A stretch of DNA of 10,657 nt from Desulfobacteraceae bacterium (lineage in GTDB: Bacteria; Desulfobacterota; Desulfobulbia; Desulfobulbales; Desulfobulbaceae). The DNA is taken from positions 7,686 through 18,342 of the forward strand of contig JALHJD010000078.1 in the NCBI GenBank assembly GCA_022837185.1. The letters are read 5' to 3'. Each line of letters begins with the position of its first letter. Position 1 is the stretch's first letter. Below the pieces are notes generated by a model, which worked only from the letters and a program-made list of their open reading frames with translations, was not told the origin of the DNA and made no database searches. Shown piece by piece: positions 1 through 6,423 of the stretch. Both the position numbers and the translations under genes were made by a program.

Positions 1-195
1 ACCCCGCTCCCCTTCGATCACATATGTCTCGAAACGTTCGCCGTTGTTGATGTTGTAGATCTTGATCTGTTCAAACGGCACCAGACCGGCGGCATCCATG
101 AGGTCACGGTCCACCGTCAGGCTGCCTTCATAGTTGAGATCGGCCCCGGTCACCGTGGCCCGGTGTATCTTTGCTTTCAGCACTGTTCGAAACAT
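1..195 (-). CDS. panD: Aspartate 1-decarboxylase (PanD), N-terminal part, cut by window edge
   Basis: This pyruvoyl enzyme decarboxylates L-aspartate to beta-alanine, the substrate that PanC next door joins to pantoate; it acts in the cytoplasm. The 65 visible codons run from ATG at 195 to the left window edge, about half of the usual ~120-130 residues. The start [20 protein letters not shown] is characteristic of PanD, and Tyr22-Glu23-Gly24-Ser25 is the self-cleavage site, at exactly the position known in E. coli, where Ser25 becomes the pyruvoyl group. Lys9, which lies in the family's active site, is present. A Shine-Dalgarno-like AGGTGA (202-207) sits 6 bases before the ATG and supports this start. 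The gene lies downstream of panC in the same direction, but a 208-bp gap with its own likely promoter (379-407) means it need not depend on panC transcription. Identity is very secure; the C-terminal half is outside the window. Confidence 0.97.
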   Translation of the reverse strand, partial: MFRTVLKAKIHRATVTGADLNYEGSLTVDRDLMDAAGLVPFEQIKIYNINNGERFETYVIEGERG

Positions 196-286
196 GTCGC
201 TTCACCTGATGGGCTGCATTTCGCCCTGTATTTCGCGGATGGAGGAAAATAATCCGCCCCTCCGCATTTGTTTTCTGTCCGGGGTG

Positions 287-328
287 TTCGATTTCGACAC
301 CGATCCCGATTTCGATTTCGATTTCGAC
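287..328. repeat. Seven-unit hexamer tandem repeat (consensus TTCGAT)
   Basis: Seven consecutive 6-bp units occur at 287-328: TTCGAT, TTCGAC, ACCGAT, CCCGAT, TTCGAT, TTCGAT, TTCGAC. All keep CGA at positions 3-5 of the unit. On the minus strand it reads as (A/G)TCGAA units. It lies between panC and panD, inside the predicted untranslated leader of panD. An imperfect array like this can grow or shrink by replication slippage. On the plus strand it would encode alternating Phe-Asp in an antisense reading frame, which I do not regard as a gene. Confidence 0.85.
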
Positions 329-378
329 GGGTTGTCTTCCTGTGCGGTTGCCTGCCAGGTCAACGGAATAAAAATATT

Positions 379-407
379 AAATTAACCCCGCGCCCCGGGT
401 CTGTCAA
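379..407 (-). promoter_or_regulatory. Likely sigma70-type promoter for panD
   Basis: On the minus strand a perfect -35 hexamer TTGACA (407-402) is followed after exactly 17 bp by TAATTT (384-379), a 4/6 match to the -10 consensus. The -35 hexamer overlaps the panC stop codon (406-404). Transcription would start near 372 and leave a leader of about 175 nt before the panD ATG, containing the hexamer repeat. The A+T-rich stretch at about 367-385 contrasts with the GC-rich surroundings. Inference from sequence only. Confidence 0.6.
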
Positions 408-1258
408 CCGTCCCGCAACACCAACCCGTTGTCGATGAGGCGGACCCTGCCGCCGATCCTCACCGCCAGGGCCACCAGGGTACGGTCGTCGACGGCCGCG
501 GCCGGTTCCAGACTCTCTGCGTCGACAAGGCAGACATAGTCGATTTCCGTCCCCGGAAAGGATTCAATATACTCCCTGAGCCGTCTTTCCAGTCCAATTG
601 CATCCCGAAGCCCGCCGGCGGCGAGTTTGCGGGCCATGACGATGGACCGGTACAGACTCAGGGCGGACTCCCGGTCCCCTTCTTCGAGGTAGAGATTCCT
701 GGAGCTCATGGCCAGGCCGTCCGCCTCCCGGACCGTCGGGTGGCCGATGATCTCGATGTCCATGTTCAGGTCGGCGGTCAGGCGGCGGATCACCACCAGC
801 TGCTGATAGTCCTTTTCCCCGAAAACGGCACAATCGGCCCTGGTCAGGTGAAAGAGCTTGACCAGCACCGTCGCGACCCCGTCAAAGTGGCCGGGCCTGC
901 TCGCACCGCACAGATGGCGGGTGATGTCCTTGACGGAGACAACGGTCTGGAACCCCTTGGGATACATTTCAGCCGGATCCGGAGCAAAAACCGCGTCGAC
1001 TCCCTCCCCGGCCGCCATCCGGCAGTCCTCCGCAAAATTACGGGGATATGCCGCAAAATCTTCACTGGGGCCGAATTGCAGGGGATTGACGAACAGGCTG
1101 ACCACGACCTTGCCCGCCTGCCGCCGGGCACATCGCATCAGGCTGAGATGGGCGTCATGAAAACAGCCCATGGTCGGCACCAGGGCGATTCCGCCGCCGG
1201 CTGCCGCCTGCGCTTTTGCCCATGCCGCCATTTCATCCGGCGAATGGATAATCTCCAT
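404..1258 (-). CDS. panC: Pantoate--beta-alanine ligase (pantothenate synthetase, PanC)
   Basis: This enzyme makes pantothenate from D-pantoate, beta-alanine and ATP through a pantoyl-adenylate intermediate, in the cytoplasm, on the way to coenzyme A. At 284 residues it has the usual family length (~280). Visible motifs: VPTMGCFHDAH (27-37), the nucleotide-binding HxGH-type region; FVNPLQFGPSEDFAAYPR (56-73); RPGHFDGVATVLVKLF (121-136); FGEKDYQQL (146-154); and MSSRNLYL (184-191), the KMSKS-like loop. One oddity is that the HxGH motif reads His34-Asp-Ala-His37, with Ala in place of the usual Gly; both histidines are kept. Its ATG shares one base with the stop codon of the upstream TPR gene (TGATG), which suggests translational coupling and one operon. 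panD, which supplies its beta-alanine, follows downstream. Confidence 0.97.
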   Translation of the reverse strand: MEIIHSPDEMAAWAKAQAAAGGGIALVPTMGCFHDAHLSLMRCARRQAGKVVVSLFVNPLQFGPSEDFAAYPRNFAEDCRMAAGEGVDAVFAPDPAEMYPKGFQTVVSVKDITRHLCGASRPGHFDGVATVLVKLFHLTRADCAVFGEKDYQQLVVIRRLTADLNMDIEIIGHPTVREADGLAMSSRNLYLEEGDRESALSLYRSIVMARKLAAGGLRDAIGLERRLREYIESFPGTEIDYVCLVDAESLEPAAAVDDRTLVALAVRIGGRVRLIDNGLVLRDG

Positions 1259-1956
1259 CAGTTTTCCAGAGCATTGATCCTGGCCTCGATCATTTCCCGG
1301 TCGGGATCAAATCCCGGCCCCGAATCCTCGCCTCCCAGGGCGTCCAGATATTTCCGGTACATCGCCAGGGCCTGTTCAGGGTCGTTCTCCGCTTCGTACA
1401 CCCGTCCCATGGCCTTGTAGGCGGTGGCCTCAAACCCGCGGAAGGAGGCCAGCTCATTGTAGGAGCTGATCGCCTGTTCCGGTTCATTCCTGCTTTCATG
1501 CAGGGCGCCCAGATTGTACAGGAGAAGAGGCCTGGCCGGATTGTTTCCGGAAAGGGACTTCTTCACCCCGTACAACTCCTCGACGGCCCGGTCCTGCTCT
1601 TCAGCGGCCGTGGCCATGCGGGCCAGCTCGACCCTGGCCCAGATCCCCGAGGAAGTTGAGCCGTATGCATCGGTCACCTGAACCAGCAGTTCCTGCTTTT
1701 TCTCCCCTTCCGCCTTCATTGCCTCGGTCAGGGCCGAGGCAGCCTTGTCCTCCCGATGCGACCGATAGGAACCGTACAGGGAAAACGCGATAATGATGAA
1801 AACAACAACTCCGACAACAATCCAGATGGTCCGCTGATTTTTCCTCAGGAACCTGATCAGGTCCGGAGGAAGCCCGAGCTGATCCAGCAGTCCGGGGGCC
1901 TGAATCACCGCCGATTGTTCAATATTTTGACGGTTAAAGGGATTCTGTTCGCTCAT
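1258..1956 (-). CDS. Membrane-anchored tetratricopeptide-repeat protein (YfgM-like)
   Basis: A 232-residue protein with a cytoplasmic N-terminal tail, a single hydrophobic membrane segment at about residues 44-62 (WIVVGVVVFIIIAFSLYG), and a soluble C-terminal region. Basic residues just before the segment (Arg36, Arg39, Lys40, Arg43) predict N-in topology with the rest in the periplasm. From about residue 70 helical repeats resemble TPRs; the clearest units contain LLLYNLGALHESRNEPEQAI and AYKAMGRVYEAENDPEQALA, with the Ala/Gly/Tyr/Pro spacing of TPR motifs. This architecture resembles the YfgM/TPR_21 family, whose E. coli member associates with the SecYEG translocon and periplasmic chaperones; whether this protein does so is inference. 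It is the first gene of the unit leading into panC, overlapping it by one base, although no functional link to pantothenate synthesis is evident. The ribosome-binding site before ATG 1956 is weak. Confidence 0.85.
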   Translation of the reverse strand: MSEQNPFNRQNIEQSAVIQAPGLLDQLGLPPDLIRFLRKNQRTIWIVVGVVVFIIIAFSLYGSYRSHREDKAASALTEAMKAEGEKKQELLVQVTDAYGSTSSGIWARVELARMATAAEEQDRAVEELYGVKKSLSGNNPARPLLLYNLGALHESRNEPEQAISSYNELASFRGFEATAYKAMGRVYEAENDPEQALAMYRKYLDALGGEDSGPGFDPDREMIEARINALEN

Positions 1957-1985
1957 GTCTTGCTCTCAGTGAAAGGATATCATCA

Positions 1986-2015
1986 TTGCCTTCCCGGCCA
2001 GAAACCGGTTATTAT
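1986..2015 (+). promoter_or_regulatory. Candidate promoter for xseA
   Basis: On the plus strand TTGCCT (1986-1991, 4/6 match to TTGACA) is followed after 18 bp by TATTAT (2010-2015, 5/6 match to TATAAT). Transcription would start near 2022, about 50 nt before the xseA ATG. The -10 overlaps the predicted -10 of the divergent TPR gene on the other strand. Confidence 0.4.
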
Positions 2016-2039
2016 ACTTCGTTGGCTGAAAAAATCATT
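2011..2039 (-). promoter_or_regulatory. Candidate promoter for the TPR-panC unit
   Basis: On the minus strand a perfect TATAAT (2016-2011) stands about 55 bp before the TPR gene's ATG. The -35 position (2039-2034, AATGAT at 17-bp spacing) is poor, but the sequence upstream is A/T-rich (a run of six T on this strand at about 2029-2034 and ATTAAT beyond), which could act as an UP-like element or accompany an activator. It shares its core with the xseA promoter candidate. Confidence 0.45.
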
Positions 2040-2073
2040 AATGAATTGACTCCCGACGCGAGCCCCGCCACGT

Positions 2074-3429
2074 ATGGACGGTAACAGAATCTTCTCGGTC
2101 ACCCAAATCAATGCCTCGATCCGCACCATTCTGGAAAGCCGGTTTCCATTCGTCAGCGTGGCCGGAGAAATATCCAATCTGCGCCAGCCGTTTTCCGGCC
2201 ATCTGTACTTCACCCTGAAGGATGAGCAGTCGCAGATCAAGGCCGTTCTGTTTAAGCTCCAGCAACGGTATTTGTCCGATCCGCTCGTCGACGGGCAGTC
2301 CGTTGTCTGCAGGGGGCGCATTTCCGTCTATGAACCCCGCGGCGACTATCAGCTCATTGTCGATGCGGTTGATTTTCACGGCGCCGGCGCCCTGCAGCTG
2401 GAGTTCGACAAGCTGAAGAAGAAACTGGCCGAAGAAGGGCTGTTCGATCAATCCCGGAAAAAACCTCTCCCCCCTTTTCCAGACCATGTCCTCCTCATAA
2501 CCTCGCCCAAGGGCGCCGCGGTGCACGACTTCATCCGGATTGCCCGGCGGCGGAGTCCCGCCGTCCAGCTTTCCGTTTACCCGGTGACCGTTCAGGGCGG
2601 CCAGGCCGCCGGTGAGATTGTTGCCGCCCTCACCGCTCTCAACAGCCATTTCACCGAAGGCGTCCTTGTCCTCTGCCGGGGGGGAGGCTCACTGGAAGAC
2701 CTTTGGGCGTTCAACGAGGAGAGGGTCGCCCGGGCAATCGCCGCATCACGACTGCCCGTCGTCAGTGCCGTCGGCCACGAAACCGATTTCACCATCGCTG
2801 ATTTTACCGCCGATCTCCGGGCGCCGACGCCCAGCGCCGCCGCTGAAATGATCCTGCCGGACAGCGCCGCCGTCAGGACCCGGGTCAATCAGCTCACCCG
2901 GCGGCTGCTGCGTAAAATGACCTCTCTGGCCGAGATGGCCGAACACCGGGTCGCCCACAACATTCACCGTCTCGGCATCGTACGGCGGCAGCTCGACCGG
3001 CAGGCGCTGCAGGTGGATCACGCCGCCGCCAATCTTGAACAGGGGCTCAGGGCGGCCCTGACCCATTACCTCGGCACACTCAACCGGCTGGAACAGAAAC
3101 TGCGGATGCACAGCCCGTCAGCAAGGCTGCACCTGCAGCGCCAGAAACTGACCGACCTGACCCGGAGGCTGCTGCTTGCCGAAAGGGCAGCCATCGACGC
3201 CGGCGCTGATTCTCTTGCCCGTGCTGCAGGGCTGCTCGACGCTGTGAGTCCCCTCTCGACCCTGGTCCGGGGCTACTCAATTGTCAGGAAGGGACCCGGA
3301 GACGGAGCAGTTATCACCGATTACCGGCAAGCGGAAAAGGGCGAGCGGATAGACGTGATCCTGCACAGTGGATTTCTGGAATGTACGATTGAAAAAACCG
3401 GCGAAGGCCGACCGCGGAAAACCGATTAG
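2074..3429 (+). CDS. xseA: Exodeoxyribonuclease VII large subunit (XseA)
   Basis: This is the catalytic subunit of exonuclease VII, which with several XseB small subunits degrades single-stranded DNA to oligonucleotides in repair and recombination. At 451 residues it has the normal family length. Domains in order: N-terminal OB-fold for ssDNA binding (about 1-100, with IFSVTQIN, VAGEISNL and GHLYFTLKD); the catalytic core from about 130 to 300, with TSPKGAAVHDF (143-153), RGGGSLEDLWAFNE (202-215), AVGHETDFTIADF (232-244) and RAPTPSAAAE (249-258); a long helical coiled-coil-like stretch from about 265 to 380; and the C-terminal VRGYSIV signature near 394-400. The start at 2074 is chosen because the family N-terminus aligns there, although no good Shine-Dalgarno is seen. 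xseB, often adjacent in other genomes, is not in this window. The gene is divergent from the TPR gene and convergent with the small exported protein, ending 18 bp before that gene's stop codon. Confidence 0.96.
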   Translation: MDGNRIFSVTQINASIRTILESRFPFVSVAGEISNLRQPFSGHLYFTLKDEQSQIKAVLFKLQQRYLSDPLVDGQSVVCRGRISVYEPRGDYQLIVDAVDFHGAGALQLEFDKLKKKLAEEGLFDQSRKKPLPPFPDHVLLITSPKGAAVHDFIRIARRRSPAVQLSVYPVTVQGGQAAGEIVAALTALNSHFTEGVLVLCRGGGSLEDLWAFNEERVARAIAASRLPVVSAVGHETDFTIADFTADLRAPTPSAAAEMILPDSAAVRTRVNQLTRRLLRKMTSLAEMAEHRVAHNIHRLGIVRRQLDRQALQVDHAAANLEQGLRAALTHYLGTLNRLEQKLRMHSPSARLHLQRQKLTDLTRRLLLAERAAIDAGADSLARAAGLLDAVSPLSTLVRGYSIVRKGPGDGAVITDYRQAEKGERIDVILHSGFLECTIEKTGEGRPRKTD

Positions 3430-3447
3430 CGTCGGTGGAAGAAAATA

Positions 3448-3891
3448 TCAGTCAAGCAGGGTTTCGACTTCGCCGTCAATGTTTCGAATGACTTCGGCCA
3501 ACTGGTGCGGCTCATCATTGGCGGTGCTCTTGAGGCGGTTGCCCCACTTTTTCAGCATGGCGGTGTCGATTTTGCGAACGGTGTTGTCCCGGCACCATTC
3601 CCGTCCGATCTTGTTGCCCAGTTCGGTCAGCATGCGCTGCTGTTCAGCCCGTTCTTCCGGAGAAAGCTGCTGGAGAAGATTGTCGGCGATCCGCTCCCAG
3701 CCGTCGGTGAAAAAATTCCCTTTCAGAAAGGTGCGGAACCATTTCAGTTCTTCGGCGGTCAATCCGGATGCATCATACTGGCGGGAAATATTCTCCCTCC
3801 CTGTCGAAGCTTCGGCGACTCCCGCATGGGCGCCGCCGGTCGGAGCTGCAATACAAAGAATAAAAAGGAAAAAAAGAGCTGTTTTCTTCAT
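3448..3891 (-). CDS. Small exported protein of unknown function
   Basis: I do not recognise this 147-residue protein. It begins with a clear Sec signal peptide: two lysines (2-3), a hydrophobic core (about 4-16), then Ala-His-Ala (21-23), a good signal peptidase I site, so the mature protein of about 124 residues would be periplasmic or secreted. The mature part is mostly charged and predicted helical, with a Trp-rich patch (ELKWFRTFLKGNFFTDGWERI at about 48-68, here split by no obvious repeat), a single Cys in EWC (about residue 100), and an acidic C-terminus (EVETLLD). No catalytic signature is visible. It has its own near-consensus promoter (3922-3950) with a leader of roughly 25 nt, but only a weak ribosome-binding site. 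It faces xseA tail to tail. It could be a structural, chaperone-like or inhibitor-type periplasmic protein, but nothing in the sequence decides this. Confidence 0.75.
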   Translation of the reverse strand: MKKTALFFLFILCIAAPTGGAHAGVAEASTGRENISRQYDASGLTAEELKWFRTFLKGNFFTDGWERIADNLLQQLSPEERAEQQRMLTELGNKIGREWCRDNTVRKIDTAMLKKWGNRLKSTANDEPHQLAEVIRNIDGEVETLLD

Positions 3892-3921
3892 CCAGGGGCC
3901 TTGTGGATTTGTTTCTGACGA

Positions 3922-3950
3922 ATTTTAACACCGGAGACAGGGACTGTCAA
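3922..3950 (-). promoter_or_regulatory. Near-consensus sigma70-type promoter for the small exported protein
   Basis: On the minus strand TTGACA (3950-3945, 6/6) and TAAAAT (3927-3922, 5/6) are separated by exactly 17 bp. Transcription would begin near 3915, about 25 nt before ATG 3891. This is the best promoter match in the window and supports the downstream ORF as a real, well-expressed gene. Confidence 0.7.
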
Positions 3951-3965
3951 GGCACAGGGGTCATG

Positions 3966-4007
3966 AAAAAGCATGGCCCCGGGAACCGGAAACCCTGGCG
4001 GCGCCAT
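3966..4007 (-). terminator. Probable intrinsic terminator of the cob operon
   Basis: Starting 23 bases past the cobS stop codon (minus strand), ATGGC-G-CCG (4007-3999) can pair with CGG-G-GCCAT (3981-3973) across a single G.G mismatch, enclosing a GC-rich inner segment. A run of five T follows (3970-3966) after GC. The stem-plus-T-run arrangement fits a rho-independent terminator separating cobS from the promoter of the next gene, although the mismatch and large loop make it imperfect. Confidence 0.5.
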
Positions 4008-4029
4008 ACTGCGATGTCCCCTCCCGGGT

Positions 4030-4785
4030 TTATTCCGGCAGGCCAGCGGCCAGGAAAACGAGCAGGACCGTTTCCGCCGTTTCGCAGGACGCCCCCAGGG
4101 TATCTCCCGTTGCCCCGCCGATTTTCCGGTGGCAGAGCAGGCAGAACAGCAGGGTCGCCGCGCTGACCGCCCCCGCCGCTGCCAGTCCCTTGAATCCCAG
4201 GACGGCGGCGCTGACAACAAACAGGATGACTGTTCCCGTCACTGCCGCCCGCCGGCACCCGGGCGTGGAATAGAACAGTGTCCCCAGCCCTCCGTCCGGA
4301 CGGGCGTAGGGAAGGACCCCCATGGCCAGCAGGAGTGCGCAGCGGCCGGCAAGAGGCGTGAGCAGGGAGGCCTTCAGCACCAGCCCGTGGTCGATTACCG
4401 TCAGGCAGGCAACCTTCAGCACCAGGAGCAGGAACAGGGACGCCGCTCCCATCACCCCGATCCTGCTGTCCCGCATGATTTCCAGGATGGTGTCCCGGTT
4501 CCGGGCACTGAAAAACCCGTCGGCGGTATCGGCCAGGCCGTCAAGATGCAGGGCCCCGGAAAAAGACAGGATCAGGCCGACAAGCAGGACCGCCGCGGGG
4601 AAGGGCGGAAAAATGCAGCGGATCAGCAGGGCCCCGGCGACCGCCATGGCCCCGAGGGCCAGGCCGACAACCGGAAAAAAGTAAACCGCGCCGGCAAGGT
4701 CATCCTTCCCCCTGCCCAGGGAGGAGGGCAGCGGAAAAACGGTCAGAAACCGAAACGCCGCAAAACAGCTCCCCAGCCAGTTCAT
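4030..4785 (-). CDS. cobS: Adenosylcobinamide-GDP ribazoletransferase (cobalamin synthase, CobS)
   Basis: This integral membrane enzyme carries out the last main joining step of cobalamin synthesis: adenosylcobinamide-GDP plus alpha-ribazole (or its 5'-phosphate) gives adenosylcobalamin (phosphate) and GMP. The protein has 251 residues, the usual size, and several hydrophobic helices, for instance around 28-56, 62-80, 110-135 and 180-215. The diagnostic metal-binding motif LDGLADTADGFFSARNRD occupies residues 81-98, with Asp82, Asp86 and Asp89. The N-terminal FAAFRFLTVFPLP is also typical. It is the last gene of cobC-cobU-cobT-cobS; its ATG overlaps the cobT stop by four bases (ATGA), implying coupled translation. 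A terminator-like hairpin follows. Substrates come directly from the three upstream products. Confidence 0.96.
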   Translation of the reverse strand: MNWLGSCFAAFRFLTVFPLPSSLGRGKDDLAGAVYFFPVVGLALGAMAVAGALLIRCIFPPFPAAVLLVGLILSFSGALHLDGLADTADGFFSARNRDTILEIMRDSRIGVMGAASLFLLLVLKVACLTVIDHGLVLKASLLTPLAGRCALLLAMGVLPYARPDGGLGTLFYSTPGCRRAAVTGTVILFVVSAAVLGFKGLAAAGAVSAATLLFCLLCHRKIGGATGDTLGASCETAETVLLVFLAAGLPE

Positions 4786-5879
4786 GGCGGGGAGGGAGTC
4801 CCCGTGACGCCGGCCTCACTGAACGTCGCCACCTCCGTCAGGATCCGGACCGCCGCATCGACGAGATGCATGGCCAGGGCCGCTCCCGTCCCCTCCCCCA
4901 GCCTCAGGTTCAAGTCCAGCAGGGGCCTGGCTCCCAGCCGTTCATGCATGAAACGATGGCCCGGCTCGACGCTGCGGTGCGAACAGATGATATAATCACG
5001 GACAAACGGCTCCAGACCGTAGGCGATCAGGGCGCCGGCCGTGGAAATAAACCCGTCGACCACCACCGGTTTGCGGTGGGCGGCGGCGCCGAGGATCAGC
5101 CCGGCGATGGCCCCGATTTCATATCCTCCCACCTTGGCCAGGACATCCATGGGGTCCCCGGGGTCGGGTTGATTCACCTCAATGGCCCGTTGAATGACGG
5201 TGATCTTATGCTGCAGCTGCCGGTCATCCAGCCCGGTCCCCTTGCCGGTGAGCAGGCTGACGTCCAGGCCGGACATGACCGCGGCGATGGCTGAACTGGG
5301 GGTGGTATTGCCGATGCCCATGTCGCCGGTGCCGAATATATCGGTGTCGGGGGCAAGGCTTTCCGCTATGTCGATGCCCGCCTCCACCGCCAGCACGGCG
5401 TGGGTCCGGCTCATTGCCGGCCCGGCGGCCATGTTCGCCGTCCCCATGCCGATCTTGCGGGAGATGATCGTACCGGTCCTGGCCAGATCACCGAGATCGG
5501 CGGCCGTGCCGACATCAGCCACCACCACCCCGGCGCCGACCTGCCTGGCGAGAGCATTGATGCCGGCCCCGCCGGCCACGAAGTTACGGACCATCTGGGC
5601 GGTGACCTCCCGGGGGTACCGCGACACCCCTTCGTCGGTGACGCCGTGATCGCCGACCATCACCACGATCTTCTTTCTGTCCACCGGCGGCCGCAGGGTC
5701 CTGGTCATGCCGGCCAGGTCGACCGCCAGGTCCATGAGATCGCCCAGGGCCCAGTGGGGCATGGTCAACTGCTCCAGGCGGGCAACGGCTTGCTCGCGCG
5801 CCGTTGTATCCTGGGGAAATATCCGCCGGTACACCTCTTCAAGATAATTGACCGATTCCTTTCGCTCCCTGAACCGCAT
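4782..5879 (-). CDS. cobT: Nicotinate-nucleotide--dimethylbenzimidazole phosphoribosyltransferase (CobT)
   Basis: CobT transfers the phosphoribosyl group of nicotinate mononucleotide to 5,6-dimethylbenzimidazole (or another lower-ligand base), giving alpha-ribazole phosphate with the alpha linkage needed for the cobalamin lower loop. The 365 residues slightly exceed the ~350 common in the family because of the N-terminus. Key regions: MVGDHGVTDEGVSRYP (74-89); NFVAGGAGINALARQ (99-113), the base-binding neighbourhood; FGTGDMGIGNTTPSSA (182-197), which binds the nucleotide phosphate; and GEGTGAALA (328-336), whose Glu329 corresponds to the catalytic base Glu317 of the Salmonella enzyme. Its ATG stands one base after the cobU stop, with AAGGA at the end of cobU (5887-5891) as ribosome-binding site. 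Whether it uses dimethylbenzimidazole or another benzimidazole, common in anaerobes, cannot be read from sequence; no DMB synthesis gene (bluB, bzaA-F) lies in the window. Confidence 0.96.
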   Translation of the reverse strand: MRFRERKESVNYLEEVYRRIFPQDTTAREQAVARLEQLTMPHWALGDLMDLAVDLAGMTRTLRPPVDRKKIVVMVGDHGVTDEGVSRYPREVTAQMVRNFVAGGAGINALARQVGAGVVVADVGTAADLGDLARTGTIISRKIGMGTANMAAGPAMSRTHAVLAVEAGIDIAESLAPDTDIFGTGDMGIGNTTPSSAIAAVMSGLDVSLLTGKGTGLDDRQLQHKITVIQRAIEVNQPDPGDPMDVLAKVGGYEIGAIAGLILGAAAHRKPVVVDGFISTAGALIAYGLEPFVRDYIICSHRSVEPGHRFMHERLGARPLLDLNLRLGEGTGAALAMHLVDAAVRILTEVATFSEAGVTGTPSPP

Positions 5880-5880
5880 G

Positions 5881-6423
5881 TCATTTTCCTTTTATCTGTA
5901 ATGGAATTCCGCAGCAGACCAGAAAAACCCTGTCCGCCGCAGCGCCGACGCACTGGTTGCAGCGGCCCACCAGGTCCCTGAACTGCCTGGCGTCTGGATT
6001 GATGGGGACAATGCCAAGCCCCACCTCGTTGGTTACCATGATGACCTGCCCCGGATGAACACGGGCGGCAGCCAGCAGCCGTTCCGTTTCCTCCCGCATC
6101 AGGTCTTCGTCCAGTACCCGCCGCCCTTGAAGGGCCTCGTACTGGAGATTGTTGACCCACAGGGTCAGGCAGTCGATGAGCACCGTGTCATAACGATCGG
6201 ACCTGTGCAGCTCGTCGGCCAGGTGGATCGCCTCCTCAACCGTGTCCCAGTTGCCCTGCCGCCGGTCCCTGACATGCCGGAGAATGCGCATCTCCATCTC
6301 CCTGTCGGTTGCCGGGCAGGTGGCCAGAAACAGCCTCGATCCGGCCTCCTCTTCGGCCAGCCGCTGGGCAAAAGAGGATTTGCCGCTCCGGCTGCCGCCG
6401 GTAATGAGGGTAATGCGCGCCAT
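5881..6423 (-). CDS. cobU: Bifunctional adenosylcobinamide kinase / adenosylcobinamide-phosphate guanylyltransferase (CobU/CobP)
   Basis: CobU phosphorylates adenosylcobinamide and then transfers GMP from GTP to it, giving the adenosylcobinamide-GDP used by CobS. At 180 residues it is full length. The P-loop GGSRSGKSS (9-17) is at the N-terminus. RHVRDRRQGNWDTVEE (49-64) contains His50, which corresponds to the histidine that is guanylylated in the Salmonella enzyme. LIDCLTLWVNNL is the Walker-B-like region, and TNEVGLGIVP followed by NPDARQFRDLVGRCNQ is the highly conserved C-terminal signature. Start and stop are tightly packed: its ATG shares one base with the cobC stop (TGATG), and cobT begins one base after its own stop. 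The downstream CobS needs its product, which fits the operon. Confidence 0.96.
   Translation of the reverse strand: MARITLITGGSRSGKSSFAQRLAEEEAGSRLFLATCPATDREMEMRILRHVRDRRQGNWDTVEEAIHLADELHRSDRYDTVLIDCLTLWVNNLQYEALQGRRVLDEDLMREETERLLAAARVHPGQVIMVTNEVGLGIVPINPDARQFRDLVGRCNQCVGAAADRVFLVCCGIPLQIKGK

Noticed and set aside
134..385. Plus-strand 83-codon open frame with a Phe-Asp repeat.
   Set aside because: It overlaps panD antisense, has no ribosome-binding site of note, and its repeat is simply the translated hexamer array.
386..400. GC-rich palindrome-like segment after panC followed by A/T-rich DNA, considered as an intrinsic terminator.
   Set aside because: Only about 4 bp of stem can form (CCCG/CGGG) and the same bases fit better as the spacer of a TTGACA-17-TAATTT promoter.
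2038..2649. Minus-strand 203-codon open frame overlapping the start of xseA.
   Set aside because: It is antisense to the strongly conserved OB-fold and catalytic core of XseA and has no recognisable motif.
3973..4995. Plus-strand 340-codon open frame.
   Set aside because: It is antisense to cobS and cobT, rich in Gln/Gly/Arg/Pro as expected from out-of-frame GC-rich DNA, and has no family motifs.
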